In this document: positions 9,208 to 18,034 of the stretch, piece by piece
Numbering within the stretch: the first letter of the stretch is position 1
How the letters are laid out: every line of letters begins with the position of its first letter
NCBI RefSeq assembly: GCF_002929845.1
Contig: NZ_PJJS01000038.1
Location: forward strand, 1 to 64,000
DNA length: 64,000 bases
Direction: 5' to 3'
DNA from: Cryobacterium sp. M96
Lineage (GTDB): Bacteria; Actinomycetota; Actinomycetes; Actinomycetales; Microbacteriaceae
The notes under the pieces: model-generated
Databases searched by the model: none
What the model saw: only the letters and a program-made list of their open reading frames with translations
What the model was told of the DNA's origin: nothing
Program-made: the position numbers and the translations under genes

Positions 9208-10077
9208 TCAGTGGTAGCCGGGAGCCGCCGGGAGCCCGAAGAATTCCTCGAGGGTGGCGGTTCCGGTGGCGTGCATCTCCGTGGCCAGTTCCGTTCCGAT
9301 GTAGCGGAAGTGCCAGGGCTCGTAGCCGTAGCCGGTGATGGCCACCTTGTCGGCCGGGTAGCGCAGCAGGAACCCGAAACGCCAGGCATTCCCGGCAAGC
9401 CACTGCCCCTGTGGGGTGTCGCCGAAGCAGGCATCCAGCGAACAGATCCGGGGCAGTGCGCTGATGTCGATGGCCAGACCGGTCTGGTGCTCGCTGTTTC
9501 CCGGCCGGGCCGTGCTGGTGTCGGCGAACGCCTGTCCGTTCGCGGCGACATCCGCGTCGTAGACCATCACCTGGGCCGCGAAGCTCCGGTAGGCGCTGTG
9601 GGACTGCAGCTTCAGCCCGGTCTCCGCCTCGAACGCGGAGAACAGGGCCACGGTTGCGTCCGACGCCTCCCGGCGAAGTTGCGGGCTCCAGACGTGAGCC
9701 ACCGGGACGTCGACGAGGTCGGTCGGAGCGTAGTCGGTGGGGTTCAGCGGGCGGGTCTTGTCAACGACGACCCAGAGGCTGGCCGGGTCGTCGAGTGAGC
9801 GCGCGGAACGGTCAAAGGTAGGCATCACGGCCGGCTCCGGGGAACCTGTCGGGGCGGAACGAGGCGGGGTGGGGGTGGCGCTCGGTTCGACACGGGCAAT
9901 CAGCGTCGGAGCGACGGCGGAACCGACGACGGGCGGCGCGGTTTCCCCGGTCAGGGCTCCGGCCGCCACCGCACCGGCGGCGAGTACAGAGATGGCGATG
10001 GACAGCACGACGATACGCCTCCGCCGTAACGGATGCGCGACCCCCACTGCCCGATCTGCCCACACGATGCTGAGCAT
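9208..10077 (-). CDS. D-alanyl-D-alanine carboxypeptidase, VanY-like (peptidase M15B)
   Basis: Trims the terminal D-Ala of peptidoglycan stems. The 289-residue protein has an N-terminal membrane segment (about residues 20-45), a Thr/Pro-rich linker, and the zinc peptidase fold: SAYRSFAAQ, the SEHQTGLAIDI metal site (His and Asp ligands), and EPWHFRYIG with the third metal-binding His. I place the start at the ATG at 10077; a longer frame to 10158 would run under the promoter of the divergent exporter gene. Codirectional with the amidase gene 154 bp downstream. Confidence 0.9.
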   Translation of the reverse strand: MLSIVWADRAVGVAHPLRRRRIVVLSIAISVLAAGAVAAGALTGETAPPVVGSAVAPTLIARVEPSATPTPPRSAPTGSPEPAVMPTFDRSARSLDDPASLWVVVDKTRPLNPTDYAPTDLVDVPVAHVWSPQLRREASDATVALFSAFEAETGLKLQSHSAYRSFAAQVMVYDADVAANGQAFADTSTARPGNSEHQTGLAIDISALPRICSLDACFGDTPQGQWLAGNAWRFGFLLRYPADKVAITGYGYEPWHFRYIGTELATEMHATGTATLEEFFGLPAAPGYH

Positions 10078-10120
10078 AGACCGGAGCGGGTTCCCCCAGC
10101 CTCCGACGGCCCGCAGGCGC

Positions 10121-10149
10121 TTGAAGATTGTTTGCCCATCGTGTAACTT
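10121..10149 (+). promoter_or_regulatory. promoter TTGAAG-N17-TAACTT for the exporter gene
   Basis: The -35 hexamer TTGAAG (10121-10126) and -10 hexamer TAACTT (10144-10149) are spaced by exactly 17 bp. The -10 ends 8 nt before the ATG at 10158, so transcription should begin at or next to the start codon. Confidence 0.75.
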
Positions 10150-10157
10150 TGCGCACA

Positions 10158-11936
10158 ATGCAAACTTCTCCCGCTCTCGCCGCCCCGCCGCTGATGTCCC
10201 ACCGGCAGATTCTCTTCGTCATCTTCGGACTGATGGCCGGAATGTTCCTCTCCGCCCTCGATCAGACCATTGTCGGAACATCGATGCGCACCATCGCCGA
10301 CGACCTCGACGGCATGGCGCTGCAGGCCTGGGTGACGACCGCCTACCTGATCGTGTCGTGCATCAGCACGCCGATCTACGGCAAACTCAGCGACATTTTC
10401 GGGCGCCGCCCGCTGTTCCTGATCGCGATCACAATCTTCCTCATCGGCTCGCTCCTGGCCGGCCTGGCGAACTCGATGTACGAGCTCGCGATCTTCCGGG
10501 CCATCCAGGGGCTCGGCGCCGGCGGCCTGATGGCTCTCCCCCTGACGATCATGGGCGACATGCTGGCACCCCGGGAGCGGGCGAAATACCAGGGGTACTT
10601 CCTGGCCGTCTTCGGGGTCTCCAGCGTGATCGGCCCGCTCATCGGCGGCGTCCTGTCGGGCTCGGACACGATCCTCGGAATCACGGGCTGGCGGTGGGTC
10701 TTCCTGATCAACCTCCCGATCGGCATCATCGCCCTCGCAATCGTGCTGAAGTTTCTACACGTTCCCCACTTCGCCCGGCCCGTTCGCATCGACTGGTGGG
10801 GAGCGGTGACCGTGATCCTTGCAGCCGCGCCGCTGCTGCTCGTGGCCGAGCAGGGCCGCACCTGGGGCTGGGGTTCGATCCCCTCGATCGCCTGCTACGT
10901 GATCGGACTCTTCAGCATCGCGGCCTTCATCCTCGCCGAGCGGCTGATGGGCGACGACGCGCTCATCCCGCTGAAACTGTTCCGTTCGTCCACGTTCAGG
11001 ATGGCGACCATCCTGGGCGTCTTCGTCGGCTTCGGCATGTTCGGCGCCATGATGACGGTGCCGCTCTACCTGCAGCTCGTGAACGGGGCCACCCCGACGG
11101 AGAGCGGCTTCCTGATGCTGCCGATGATCGCAGGCCTGATGATCTCCTCCATTGTGAGCGGCCAGCTGATCGCCCGTACCGGCCGCTACAAGGTTTTCCC
11201 CACCATCGGCACTGCCTTCATGTCGGCAGGCTTCCTGCTCTTCACATTCGCCACCGCCGACAAGCCGGTCGGATTCATGATGGCCGGGATGCTCCTGATC
11301 GGCCTCGGCCTCGGCCAGCTGATGCAGACGCTCACCATCGCCAGCCAGAATTCGGTCGGCCCTCGGGATATCGGCGTGGCCACATCCGCCGCGACGTTTT
11401 TCCGCCAGATCGGCGGCACGCTCGGCACCGCCGTGCTCTTTTCGGTGCTGTTCACCCGCATCCCCGACACGATCGGCGCGGCCTTCGACAACCCGACCAT
11501 CGTCTCCGGGGTCAGGGACGCTGCAACGGACCCGGCCGTGCAGGCCGACCCGGCGAACACCGGCATCCTGGCCCTGTTGGCCAACCCGGGCAGCGTGGGC
11601 GGCGCCCTCGACGGCGACACCTCGTTCCTCAACACGGCCGACCCGCGGCTCGCAGAGCCGTTCCTCGTCGGCTTCAACGACGCATCCGTCACCGTCTTCT
11701 GGGTGAGCCTGGCCGTCGTGCTGGTCGCATTCGTACTGAGCTTCTTCCTCACGGCGCCGCCGCTGCGCAACACCTCCGCCCTGCAGGAGGCCGCGGACGA
11801 GAACGCGGCCGAGCTGACCGCGCAGGCCGAGCTGACCCGGGACGCGCAGCGGGCCGCCGACAGGATGGGCGCCCTGGTCGAGCCGGGGATCGACGTCGAC
11901 GAGTTCGAGCGCGAGGCCCGCACCCAGCCCCGCTAG
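10158..11936 (+). CDS. MFS multidrug exporter, DHA2 (EmrB/QacA) family, 14 TM
   Basis: Proton-driven drug exporter of 592 residues. Family marks are [17 protein letters not shown] in TM1, the loop motif [11 protein letters not shown] between TM2 and TM3, and [16 protein letters not shown] in TM4. Hydrophobicity fits 14 segments, with a large extracellular loop (about residues 445-510) before the last helix, and a charged cytoplasmic tail. The start at 10158 is set by the promoter 8 nt upstream. No regulator is adjacent. An R1 repeat follows the stop. Substrates cannot be predicted. Confidence 0.92.
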   Translation: MQTSPALAAPPLMSHRQILFVIFGLMAGMFLSALDQTIVGTSMRTIADDLDGMALQAWVTTAYLIVSCISTPIYGKLSDIFGRRPLFLIAITIFLIGSLLAGLANSMYELAIFRAIQGLGAGGLMALPLTIMGDMLAPRERAKYQGYFLAVFGVSSVIGPLIGGVLSGSDTILGITGWRWVFLINLPIGIIALAIVLKFLHVPHFARPVRIDWWGAVTVILAAAPLLLVAEQGRTWGWGSIPSIACYVIGLFSIAAFILAERLMGDDALIPLKLFRSSTFRMATILGVFVGFGMFGAMMTVPLYLQLVNGATPTESGFLMLPMIAGLMISSIVSGQLIARTGRYKVFPTIGTAFMSAGFLLFTFATADKPVGFMMAGMLLIGLGLGQLMQTLTIASQNSVGPRDIGVATSAATFFRQIGGTLGTAVLFSVLFTRIPDTIGAAFDNPTIVSGVRDAATDPAVQADPANTGILALLANPGSVGGALDGDTSFLNTADPRLAEPFLVGFNDASVTVFWVSLAVVLVAFVLSFFLTAPPLRNTSALQEAADENAAELTAQAELTRDAQRAADRMGALVEPGIDVDEFEREARTQPR

Positions 11937-11938
11937 CA

Positions 11939-12031
11939 CCCGAACGAATTCGACGGAGATTTTGCTCCTACCGCCCCATTTAGGCCTCAAATCGTCACTT
12001 TGTGGCAAAATCTCCGTCGAATGCGCACAGG
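11939..12031 (+). repeat. R1 element, copy 1 (93 bp, right end diverged)
   Basis: The left arm CGAACGAATTCGACGGAGAT (11941-11960) is inverted in the right arm GCAAAATCTCCGTCGAAT (12005-12022). The outermost bases of the right end have drifted from the family. It begins two bases after the exporter stop. In all four copies the distance from the first base of the left end to the end of the inner right arm is 84 bp. Confidence 0.9.
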
Positions 12032-12101
12032 GCGCGCAGTCACGGATGGCCCGGTCCGGGCGTTGGGGAATTGTGGGGACCGTCGGGGCGTTGTATTGGT
12101 A

Positions 12102-12782
12102 ATGCGCATTGTTATTGCAGGTGGACATGGAAAAATCGCCCGGCAGCTCACGCGGGAGCTCACGAAGAACGGCCACGAGGTCCTCGGGCTGATCCGCACG
12201 GAGGAACAGAGGGCGGACCTCGTCGCTGACGGAGCCGTTCCGGTGGTGTTCGACCTCGAAAAGACCTCATCGGCCGAGGCGGCGCACCTCTTGGCCGGTG
12301 CCGACGTCGCGGTGTTCGCCGCGGGCGCCGGAGCCGACGGCAGCGAGGAGCGCCGTCAGGCCGTCGACTTCGGCGGCTCCGTGCGACTGGCCGACGCGGC
12401 TGAGTCCGCCGGCGTGGTGCGCTTCATCCAGATCTCGTCGACCGGCACCGAGAAGGTGCGGGACGGTCAGACCCCGGCGGATGTACCGGCGGACTTCCTG
12501 GGCTACCTGCAGGCCAAACTGGCGGCCGAGGAAGACCTGATCGCTCGGCCCCTGGCTTGGACGATCGTTCGCCCCGGCGGCCTCGTCGACGACGCAGGAA
12601 CCGGACTGGTGCGCCTGAACCCGGCCGGCCCCGGCCTGCCGGAAGATCGCGCGACTGTGCCCCGCGCGGACGTCGCGGCCGTGCTGGCCGCACTCATCGA
12701 GACCGGCGCCGCCGAGCGCCGGGTGCTGCACCTGGTCTCCGGCGACGAACCCGTCGCTGTTGCCGTAGCCGCGTTCGCCTAA
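12102..12782 (+). CDS. NAD(P)-binding atypical short-chain dehydrogenase/epimerase-like protein
   Basis: The 226-residue protein has a Rossmann fold with the GGHGKIARQL glycine motif at residues 7-16, an IQISSTGTEK segment, and a YLQAKLAAEEDL helix with the Tyr-x-x-x-Lys pair used by SDR enzymes. Downstream RPGGLVDD and the late DVAAVLAALIE helix match the NAD(P)H-binding (NmrA/YwnB-like) group. Such proteins are oxidoreductases or redox sensors; no substrate can be given. The upstream frame is open but includes part of the R1 element, so the ATG at 12102 is preferred. Confidence 0.82.
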   Translation: MRIVIAGGHGKIARQLTRELTKNGHEVLGLIRTEEQRADLVADGAVPVVFDLEKTSSAEAAHLLAGADVAVFAAGAGADGSEERRQAVDFGGSVRLADAAESAGVVRFIQISSTGTEKVRDGQTPADVPADFLGYLQAKLAAEEDLIARPLAWTIVRPGGLVDDAGTGLVRLNPAGPGLPEDRATVPRADVAAVLAALIETGAAERRVLHLVSGDEPVAVAVAAFA

Positions 12783-12908
12783 GGCTTCGGCCGCCAGGCG
12801 GGCCCCCGCCGGTCGACCCGGTGCACCTTCAGCCGACCCAGCGCCGGCCCTCCGCACAACACCGCGGGGGGCCGGCGCTTGAATGCGCGGTAGATGTCTG
12901 GCAGTCTG

Positions 12909-12922
12909 TGAGAGCGCTCTCA
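12909..12922. promoter_or_regulatory. LacI-family operator O1 (TGAGAGCGCTCTCA)
   Basis: A perfect 14-bp palindrome 65 bp upstream of the large GH94-like gene. It differs at two symmetric positions from the CebR/CelR box known in Streptomyces and Thermobifida (TGGGAGCGCTCCCA). Two related sites lie before the binding-protein gene. Confidence 0.85.
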
Positions 12923-12987
12923 TCAGTGAGATGGTGGAGCACTCGCCGGCCGGAACATCCGCCGGAGTGAATCCAATGGAGGATCGC

Positions 12988-15900
12988 ATGCCCCTCGAGA
13001 CCATCATTCAGCCCATCGGCCGGGGCGAGATCCCGTTCGACCCCGCAGATGGCACTGACCCTGCGGAGGGCACCGTCCGGGGCGGACCGGTCGATCTGGA
13101 CGGGCGCCGGTTCTACCGGATCGAGGCCTACGACCAGATGCCGCCGTTCTTCATGACCCTTGTCGGCGCGAGCAACGTCTGGCTCTTCATCTCGAGCACG
13201 GGCGGCCTGACGGCAGGACGGGTCGACGCCGATCGGGCCCTGTTCCCGTATTACACCGACGACAAGGTCACCGAGAGCGGCGGCCGAACCGGTGGGCTCA
13301 GCGTGCTGCTCGTTCGACGCCCCGACGGGACCGGGATTCACTGGCAGCCGTTCGCGGAGGTGCGTCCCGGCGATCAGGCCGTGCAGCGCACGCTGTACAA
13401 GGACGCCCTCGGCACGACCCTGGTCTTCGAGGAGACCCGCCCGGATCTCGGCCTGCGCCTGCGCGTGACCTGGCAGACGAGTGCCCGCTTCGGCGTCGTG
13501 CGCAGCTGCGCCCTGACCTCGCTCACCGACCAGAAGCTCACCGGCGAGCAGCTCGGCGAAACGCTCGACGTCGACCTCCTCGACGGCCTGGTGAACATCC
13601 TTCCCGCCGGAGCCCTCAAGAAGACGCAGAACGAGCTGAGCGTGCTGCTGGACGCCTACAAGCGGGCCGAACTCGACTCTTCGACGGGCCTCGGGCTGCT
13701 GACGCTGAACGCGACGCTCTCCGACCTCGCCGAGCCCAGCGAGTCGCTGCAGGCCAACGTGGCCTGGCAGGTAGGGCTGGGCAACGCCGAGCACCTGCTC
13801 TCGATCAGCCAGGTGGCTGCCTTCGCCCGGGGCCGGGGCATCACCGCCGAGACGGATGTCCGCGGCCAGCGCGGCGCTTACCTCGTGCACGCGCGGATCA
13901 CGCTGGCCCCCGGAAGCACGCAGCGCTGGCAGATCGTCGCCGACGTCAACCAGGACGCGGCCGATGTCGTCGCCCTGCGCGAGAAGCTGCGAGATCCTGC
14001 CGGGCTCGCCGAGGAGCTCGCGGCCGACATCGTCGGCACCCGGTCCGACCTGGAGACGATCCTCGCGGCCACCGACGCCGCCCAGCACAGCGGCGACGAG
14101 CTCGCGACCATCCACCACACCGCCAACGTGCTTTTCAACACGATGCGCGGCGGCGTTCCGGCCGAGGGCTACACGGTGGAGTTGAGCGACGTGCGGGCGT
14201 TCATCATTCAGCGGAGTAAGTCGACCGCCCAGCGCTGCGCCGGCGTGCTGGCGGCGCTGCCCGAGCGGCTGCGCTCCGACGAACTCATCGCCATCGCCCA
14301 GGAGTACGGCGACGTAGACCTGTGGCGCCTCGCCACGGAATACCTGCCGCTCACGTTCAGCCGCCGGCACGGCGATCCGAGCCGGCCGTGGAATCAGTTC
14401 CGGATCGTTCTGAAAGACGAGAGTGGCATCCGTCGCCTGGAATACCAAGGCAACTGGCGGGACATCTTCCAGAACTGGGAGGCGCTGGCCTGGTCATTCC
14501 CCGAATACGTGGAGTCGATGGTCACGATCTTCCTTGACGCCACGACCGCCGACGGCTACAACCCGTACCGGATCTCTCGCGAGGGCATCGACTGGGAGGT
14601 CCCCGAGCCCGAAGACCCCTGGGCCAACATCGGTTACTGGAGCGACCACCAGATCATCTACCTGCTCAAGTTGCTCGAGACCTCCCGCCGATTCCACCCG
14701 GGGCGCCTCGACGCGCTCATCAACCGGGCGGCCTTCACCCACGCCGACGTGCCGTACCGGATCGCCGCCTATGCGGACATCCTCACGGACCCGTACAACA
14801 CCATCACCTTCGACGACGAGCGGCAGCGCACGATCACGCGGCGGGTCGCCGAGGAGGGCTCGGACGGTCGGCTCGTGCACGGTGCCGACGGCGACCTCGT
14901 GCGGGTAACGCTGGCCGAGAAGGTGCTGCTGCTCCTGCTGGCCAAGCTCGTCAATCTGGTGCCGGACGGCGGCATCTGGATGACGACCCAGCGCCCGGAA
15001 TGGAACGACGCCAACAACGCGCTCGTCGGCCGTGGCCTGTCGGTGGTCACCCTCGCCTATCTGCGCCGCTACCTCGTCTTCGTGCAGGACCTCCTGACGG
15101 TCGACGTCGAGCTCTCGAGCGAGCTCGCCGGACTGCTCACCGCGGTGCGCGACGTGCTCTTCGAGCATGCGGACGGCCTGGCCGGCGGGTTCGATTCCAC
15201 TCGCCGCCGGGCCGTGATGGACGGCCTGGGCGAGGCAGGGACCTCCTATCGCGAGCGGGTCTACGCGGGGTTCGATGGGGAGCGGTCGACGGTCGCCGCG
15301 GGAGACGTCGCCGAGCTGCTCGATCTGGCTCGGCGCTTCATCGAGTCCGGCCTGCACGCCAACCGGCGGGACGACGGGCTCGTGCACTCCTACAACGTGC
15401 TGGAGTTCGGGGACGATGGGGCCGATGTGCGTCGGCTCGCGGAGATGCTCGAGGGCCAGGTCGCCATCCTTTCCTCCGGCCTGCTCGGCCCGGAAGAGAC
15501 GCTGGACCTGCTCGGTGCCCTGCGCACGAGCCGGCTGTACCGCGCCGACCAGCACAGCTACATCCTCTATCCCGACAAGGACCTTTCGTCCTTCCTCGCC
15601 CGCAACACCTTCAGTGCGGCACGGGCCGCCGACTGCCCTCTCGCCCTGCGCCTCATCGCTGCCGGCGACCGCAGCATAGTTGTGCGGGATGTTCAGGGCG
15701 ACCTGCACTTCGCCGCCCACATCCGAAACGCCAGGGGCGTTTCGGATGCGCTCGACCGGCTCAGCGCCGACCCGACGCTGCAGGGCGCCGTGGAACAGGA
15801 CCGGGCCGAACTGCTCACCATCTTCGAGGAAGTCTTCCGGCATGCGGAATTCACCGGGCGCTCCGGCTCGTTCTTCGCCTACGAGGGCCTCGGCAGCATC

Positions 15901-16503
15901 TACTGGCACATGGTCGCGAAGCTGCTGCTCGCGGTGCAGGAGACACTCGACCGGGCCGTCGCCGAGCAGGCGGATGAAACTTCGATCCAGGGGCTGATGG
16001 CGGCGTACGAGGACGTGCGTGCCGGCATCGGCTACCGCAAGGATCCGCTCACCTACGGTGCGTTCCCCACCGATCCTTACTCGCACACGCCCGCCGGCCA
16101 GGGCGCCCGGCAGCCGGGGATGACCGGGCAGGTCAAAGAGGAGGTGCTCACCCGCCTGGGCGAGCTCGGCCTGCGGGTCGAAGGCGGTCGCATCCGTTTG
16201 CGGCCCACCCTGCTGCGGGCCGGCGAGTGGACCACGGCTCCCGGCACGTTCGCCTACCGGGATGTCCTCGGCGAGCAGCACAGCGTCGAGCTGCCCGCGG
16301 ACACGCTCGCGTTCACGTTCTGTCAGGTCCCGGTCGTGTTCCACCGCGGCGGCCCGCTCGAGATGGTCGCACACCTCGCCGACGGCGCCCAGGTGCCCGG
16401 TCCCGGCGGCACGCTCGACGCCGACGTGAGCGCGAGCGTCTTCCGCCGCGACGGCCGGGTGCGCTCCCTCACGGTGACCGTACCGGACCAAGACGGACTC
16501 TGA
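12988..16503 (+). CDS. large cytosolic protein of a beta-glucoside operon, GH94-like (putative oligosaccharide phosphorylase)
   Basis: This 1171-residue protein has no signal peptide or membrane segment, so it acts inside the cell. The N-terminal third looks like a beta-rich carbohydrate-binding domain; the rest is helix-rich. Conserved-looking blocks include NWRDIFQNWEALAWSFPEY, GYWSDHQIIYLLKLLE and RPEWNDANNAL. The last recalls the DWND motif carrying the general acid of GH94 phosphorylases (here W672-N673-D674). Size, cytosolic location and neighbours resemble 1,2-beta-oligoglucan phosphorylase operons, but I cannot prove GH94 membership. The start at 12988 is chosen because GGAGG lies 6 nt upstream. 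Operator O1 precedes it. First gene of the cluster; alternative: an uncharacterised conserved (alpha/alpha)6-barrel hydrolase. Confidence 0.6.
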   Translation: MPLETIIQPIGRGEIPFDPADGTDPAEGTVRGGPVDLDGRRFYRIEAYDQMPPFFMTLVGASNVWLFISSTGGLTAGRVDADRALFPYYTDDKVTESGGRTGGLSVLLVRRPDGTGIHWQPFAEVRPGDQAVQRTLYKDALGTTLVFEETRPDLGLRLRVTWQTSARFGVVRSCALTSLTDQKLTGEQLGETLDVDLLDGLVNILPAGALKKTQNELSVLLDAYKRAELDSSTGLGLLTLNATLSDLAEPSESLQANVAWQVGLGNAEHLLSISQVAAFARGRGITAETDVRGQRGAYLVHARITLAPGSTQRWQIVADVNQDAADVVALREKLRDPAGLAEELAADIVGTRSDLETILAATDAAQHSGDELATIHHTANVLFNTMRGGVPAEGYTVELSDVRAFIIQRSKSTAQRCAGVLAALPERLRSDELIAIAQEYGDVDLWRLATEYLPLTFSRRHGDPSRPWNQFRIVLKDESGIRRLEYQGNWRDIFQNWEALAWSFPEYVESMVTIFLDATTADGYNPYRISREGIDWEVPEPEDPWANIGYWSDHQIIYLLKLLETSRRFHPGRLDALINRAAFTHADVPYRIAAYADILTDPYNTITFDDERQRTITRRVAEEGSDGRLVHGADGDLVRVTLAEKVLLLLLAKLVNLVPDGGIWMTTQRPEWNDANNALVGRGLSVVTLAYLRRYLVFVQDLLTVDVELSSELAGLLTAVRDVLFEHADGLAGGFDSTRRRAVMDGLGEAGTSYRERVYAGFDGERSTVAAGDVAELLDLARRFIESGLHANRRDDGLVHSYNVLEFGDDGADVRRLAEMLEGQVAILSSGLLGPEETLDLLGALRTSRLYRADQHSYILYPDKDLSSFLARNTFSAARAADCPLALRLIAAGDRSIVVRDVQGDLHFAAHIRNARGVSDALDRLSADPTLQGAVEQDRAELLTIFEEVFRHAEFTGRSGSFFAYEGLGSIYWHMVAKLLLAVQETLDRAVAEQADETSIQGLMAAYEDVRAGIGYRKDPLTYGAFPTDPYSHTPAGQGARQPGMTGQVKEEVLTRLGELGLRVEGGRIRLRPTLLRAGEWTTAPGTFAYRDVLGEQHSVELPADTLAFTFCQVPVVFHRGGPLEMVAHLADGAQVPGPGGTLDADVSASVFRRDGRVRSLTVTVPDQDGL

Positions 16504-16516
16504 CCGCCGAGCCAGG

Positions 16517-16530
16517 AGAGAGCGCTCTCT
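16517..16530. promoter_or_regulatory. LacI-family operator O2 (AGAGAGCGCTCTCT)
   Basis: A perfect palindrome with the same AGAGCGCTCT core as O1 and O3. Its last base is the first base of the -35 hexamer, so a bound repressor would block RNA polymerase. O2 and O3 centres are 56 bp apart. Confidence 0.85.
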
Positions 16531-16559
16531 TGACAAACCATCGATGCGCGCACTAACGT
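16530..16559 (+). promoter_or_regulatory. promoter TTGACA-N18-TAACGT of the transport operon
   Basis: A consensus -35 (TTGACA, 16530-16535) and TAACGT -10 (16554-16559) with 18-bp spacing. It sits between operators O2 and O3, 85 bp upstream of the binding-protein start. Confidence 0.8.
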
Positions 16560-16572
16560 AAGCACCACCACG

Positions 16573-16586
16573 TGAGAGCGCTCTCA
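16573..16586. promoter_or_regulatory. LacI-family operator O3 (TGAGAGCGCTCTCA)
   Basis: Identical to O1. It begins 14 bp after the -10 hexamer, over the early transcribed region. Confidence 0.88.
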
Positions 16587-16643
16587 CGGCACAATGAGAG
16601 CGACCTTGCATCCACCCATCAGCACGCACACAAGGGAGTGACC

Positions 16644-17921
16644 GTGAAGCGTTTCCCGCGCACCACACTTGCAGTAACAGTCGCCGGAGCAGCATCCTTC
16701 GCACTGGTTCTATCCGGTTGTTCAGCGAACGCCGGCGGAGAGCAGTCGACCGACGAAAACGTCAAACTGACCGTCGCGACGTTCAACGAATTCGGCTATG
16801 ACGACCTGTTCGCCGAGTACGAGAAGGCCAACCCGAACGTCACCATCACGCACAAGAAGGCTGCCACCTCCAACGAGGCCCGCGACAACCTCACGACCCG
16901 TCTCGCCGCAGGCAGCGGCCTGAGCGACATCGAGGCCATCGAGGTCGACTGGCTGCCGGAACTGCTCCAATACTCCGACCAGTTCATCGACCTCGCCTCT
17001 GACGACGTCGACGAGCGCTGGCTCGACTGGAAGACCGAGGCCGCGACGGATGCCGACGGCCGCCTGATCGCCTACGGCACCGACATCGGTCCGGAAGCCG
17101 TCTGCTACCGCTCCGACCTGTTCGCCGCCGCCGGTCTTCCGACCGACCGCGCCGAGGTCGCCGCACTCCTCGGCACCAGCTGGGAGAGCTACTACGCAGC
17201 CGGTGAGAAGTTCGCTGCTGCCGGCACGAACGTGCCGTGGTTCGACTCTGCCGGAGCCACCTGGCAGGGCGTCGTCAACCAGATCCCCAACGCCTATGAA
17301 GAAGAAGACGGCACCATCATCGCCACCGGGAACCCGGAGGTGAAGAAGGCCTACACGAGCGTGCTCGAGGCCAGCAGCACGCTGTCCGCGCACCTCGGAC
17401 AGTGGAGCGACGACTGGACCGCCAGCTTCCAGAACGACGGCTTCGCCACGATGCTCTGCCCGGGCTGGATGCTCGGCGTGATCTCCGGCAACGCTGAAGG
17501 CGTCGCCGGCTGGGACATCGCCGACACGTTCCCCGGCGGCGGCGGCAACTGGGGCGGCTCGTACCTGACCGTTCCCGAGCAATCCAAGAACCAGGCCGAG
17601 GCCCAGAAGCTCGCTTCCTGGCTGACCGCCCCGGAGCAGCAGCTCAAGGCGTTCGCGTCCAAGGGCACGTTTCCGAGCCAGCTCGAAGCCCTCGAGAGCG
17701 ACGAACTCCTCGGCGCCACGAACGAGTTCTTCAACAACGCGCCGACCGGTGAGATCCTTGCCAACCGCGCCGCCGCTGTCGACGTGACCCCGTACAAGGG
17801 CGAGTTCTACTTCGCGATCAACGACGCCATGCAGCAGGCGCTCACCCGCGTCGAAGACGGCACCATGACGGCTGACGAGTCGTGGGCTCAGTGGGTCACC
17901 GACGTCGAGTCGCTCGGCTAA
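16644..17921 (+). CDS. sugar ABC transporter substrate-binding lipoprotein (family 1)
   Basis: Extracellular receptor of a CUT1-type carbohydrate importer, 425 residues. A basic start, hydrophobic stretch and lipobox LSGC near residue 27 mark a lipoprotein. The mature part has the family 1 solute-binding layout, with aromatic residues (W at several sugar-facing positions) consistent with oligosaccharide binding. Start is GTG at 16644 with AAGGGAG upstream. It follows the O2-promoter-O3 control region. Two permeases follow after a 113-bp gap filled with R3 repeats. No ATPase is encoded here, so a shared ATPase of the MsiK type is likely (inference). Confidence 0.93.
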   Translation: MKRFPRTTLAVTVAGAASFALVLSGCSANAGGEQSTDENVKLTVATFNEFGYDDLFAEYEKANPNVTITHKKAATSNEARDNLTTRLAAGSGLSDIEAIEVDWLPELLQYSDQFIDLASDDVDERWLDWKTEAATDADGRLIAYGTDIGPEAVCYRSDLFAAAGLPTDRAEVAALLGTSWESYYAAGEKFAAAGTNVPWFDSAGATWQGVVNQIPNAYEEEDGTIIATGNPEVKKAYTSVLEASSTLSAHLGQWSDDWTASFQNDGFATMLCPGWMLGVISGNAEGVAGWDIADTFPGGGGNWGGSYLTVPEQSKNQAEAQKLASWLTAPEQQLKAFASKGTFPSQLEALESDELLGATNEFFNNAPTGEILANRAAAVDVTPYKGEFYFAINDAMQQALTRVEDGTMTADESWAQWVTDVESLG

Positions 17922-17933
17922 CCAGCACCATCC

Positions 17934-18025
17934 CACCGGTCGGGCCTGTCGAGACCACCTGGTCCCGGCCGGCCCGACCCCGGTCTCGACCGGCTCACCC
18001 GGGCCTCGACAAGCTCAACCACCGA
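17934..18025. repeat. R3 repeat cluster between binding-protein and permease genes, with alternative hairpins
   Basis: Three R3-like units lie in mixed orientation. GGTCGGGCC (17939-17947) pairs with GGCCCGACC (17972-17980), and GTCGAGACC (17949-17957) with GGTCTCGAC (17983-17991). The two pairings interleave, so they are mutually exclusive or form a pseudoknot. The position suits lowering permease expression relative to binding protein (inference). Confidence 0.65.
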
Positions 18026-18034
18026 AGGACTTTC

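Noticed and set aside
10078-10158. Upstream extension of the VanY-like gene to 10158
   Set aside because: It would overlap the exporter promoter and start codon and adds residues not seen in the family.
14494-16704. Long minus-strand frame opposite the GH94-like gene
   Set aside because: Composition and lack of any motif mark it as antisense shadow.
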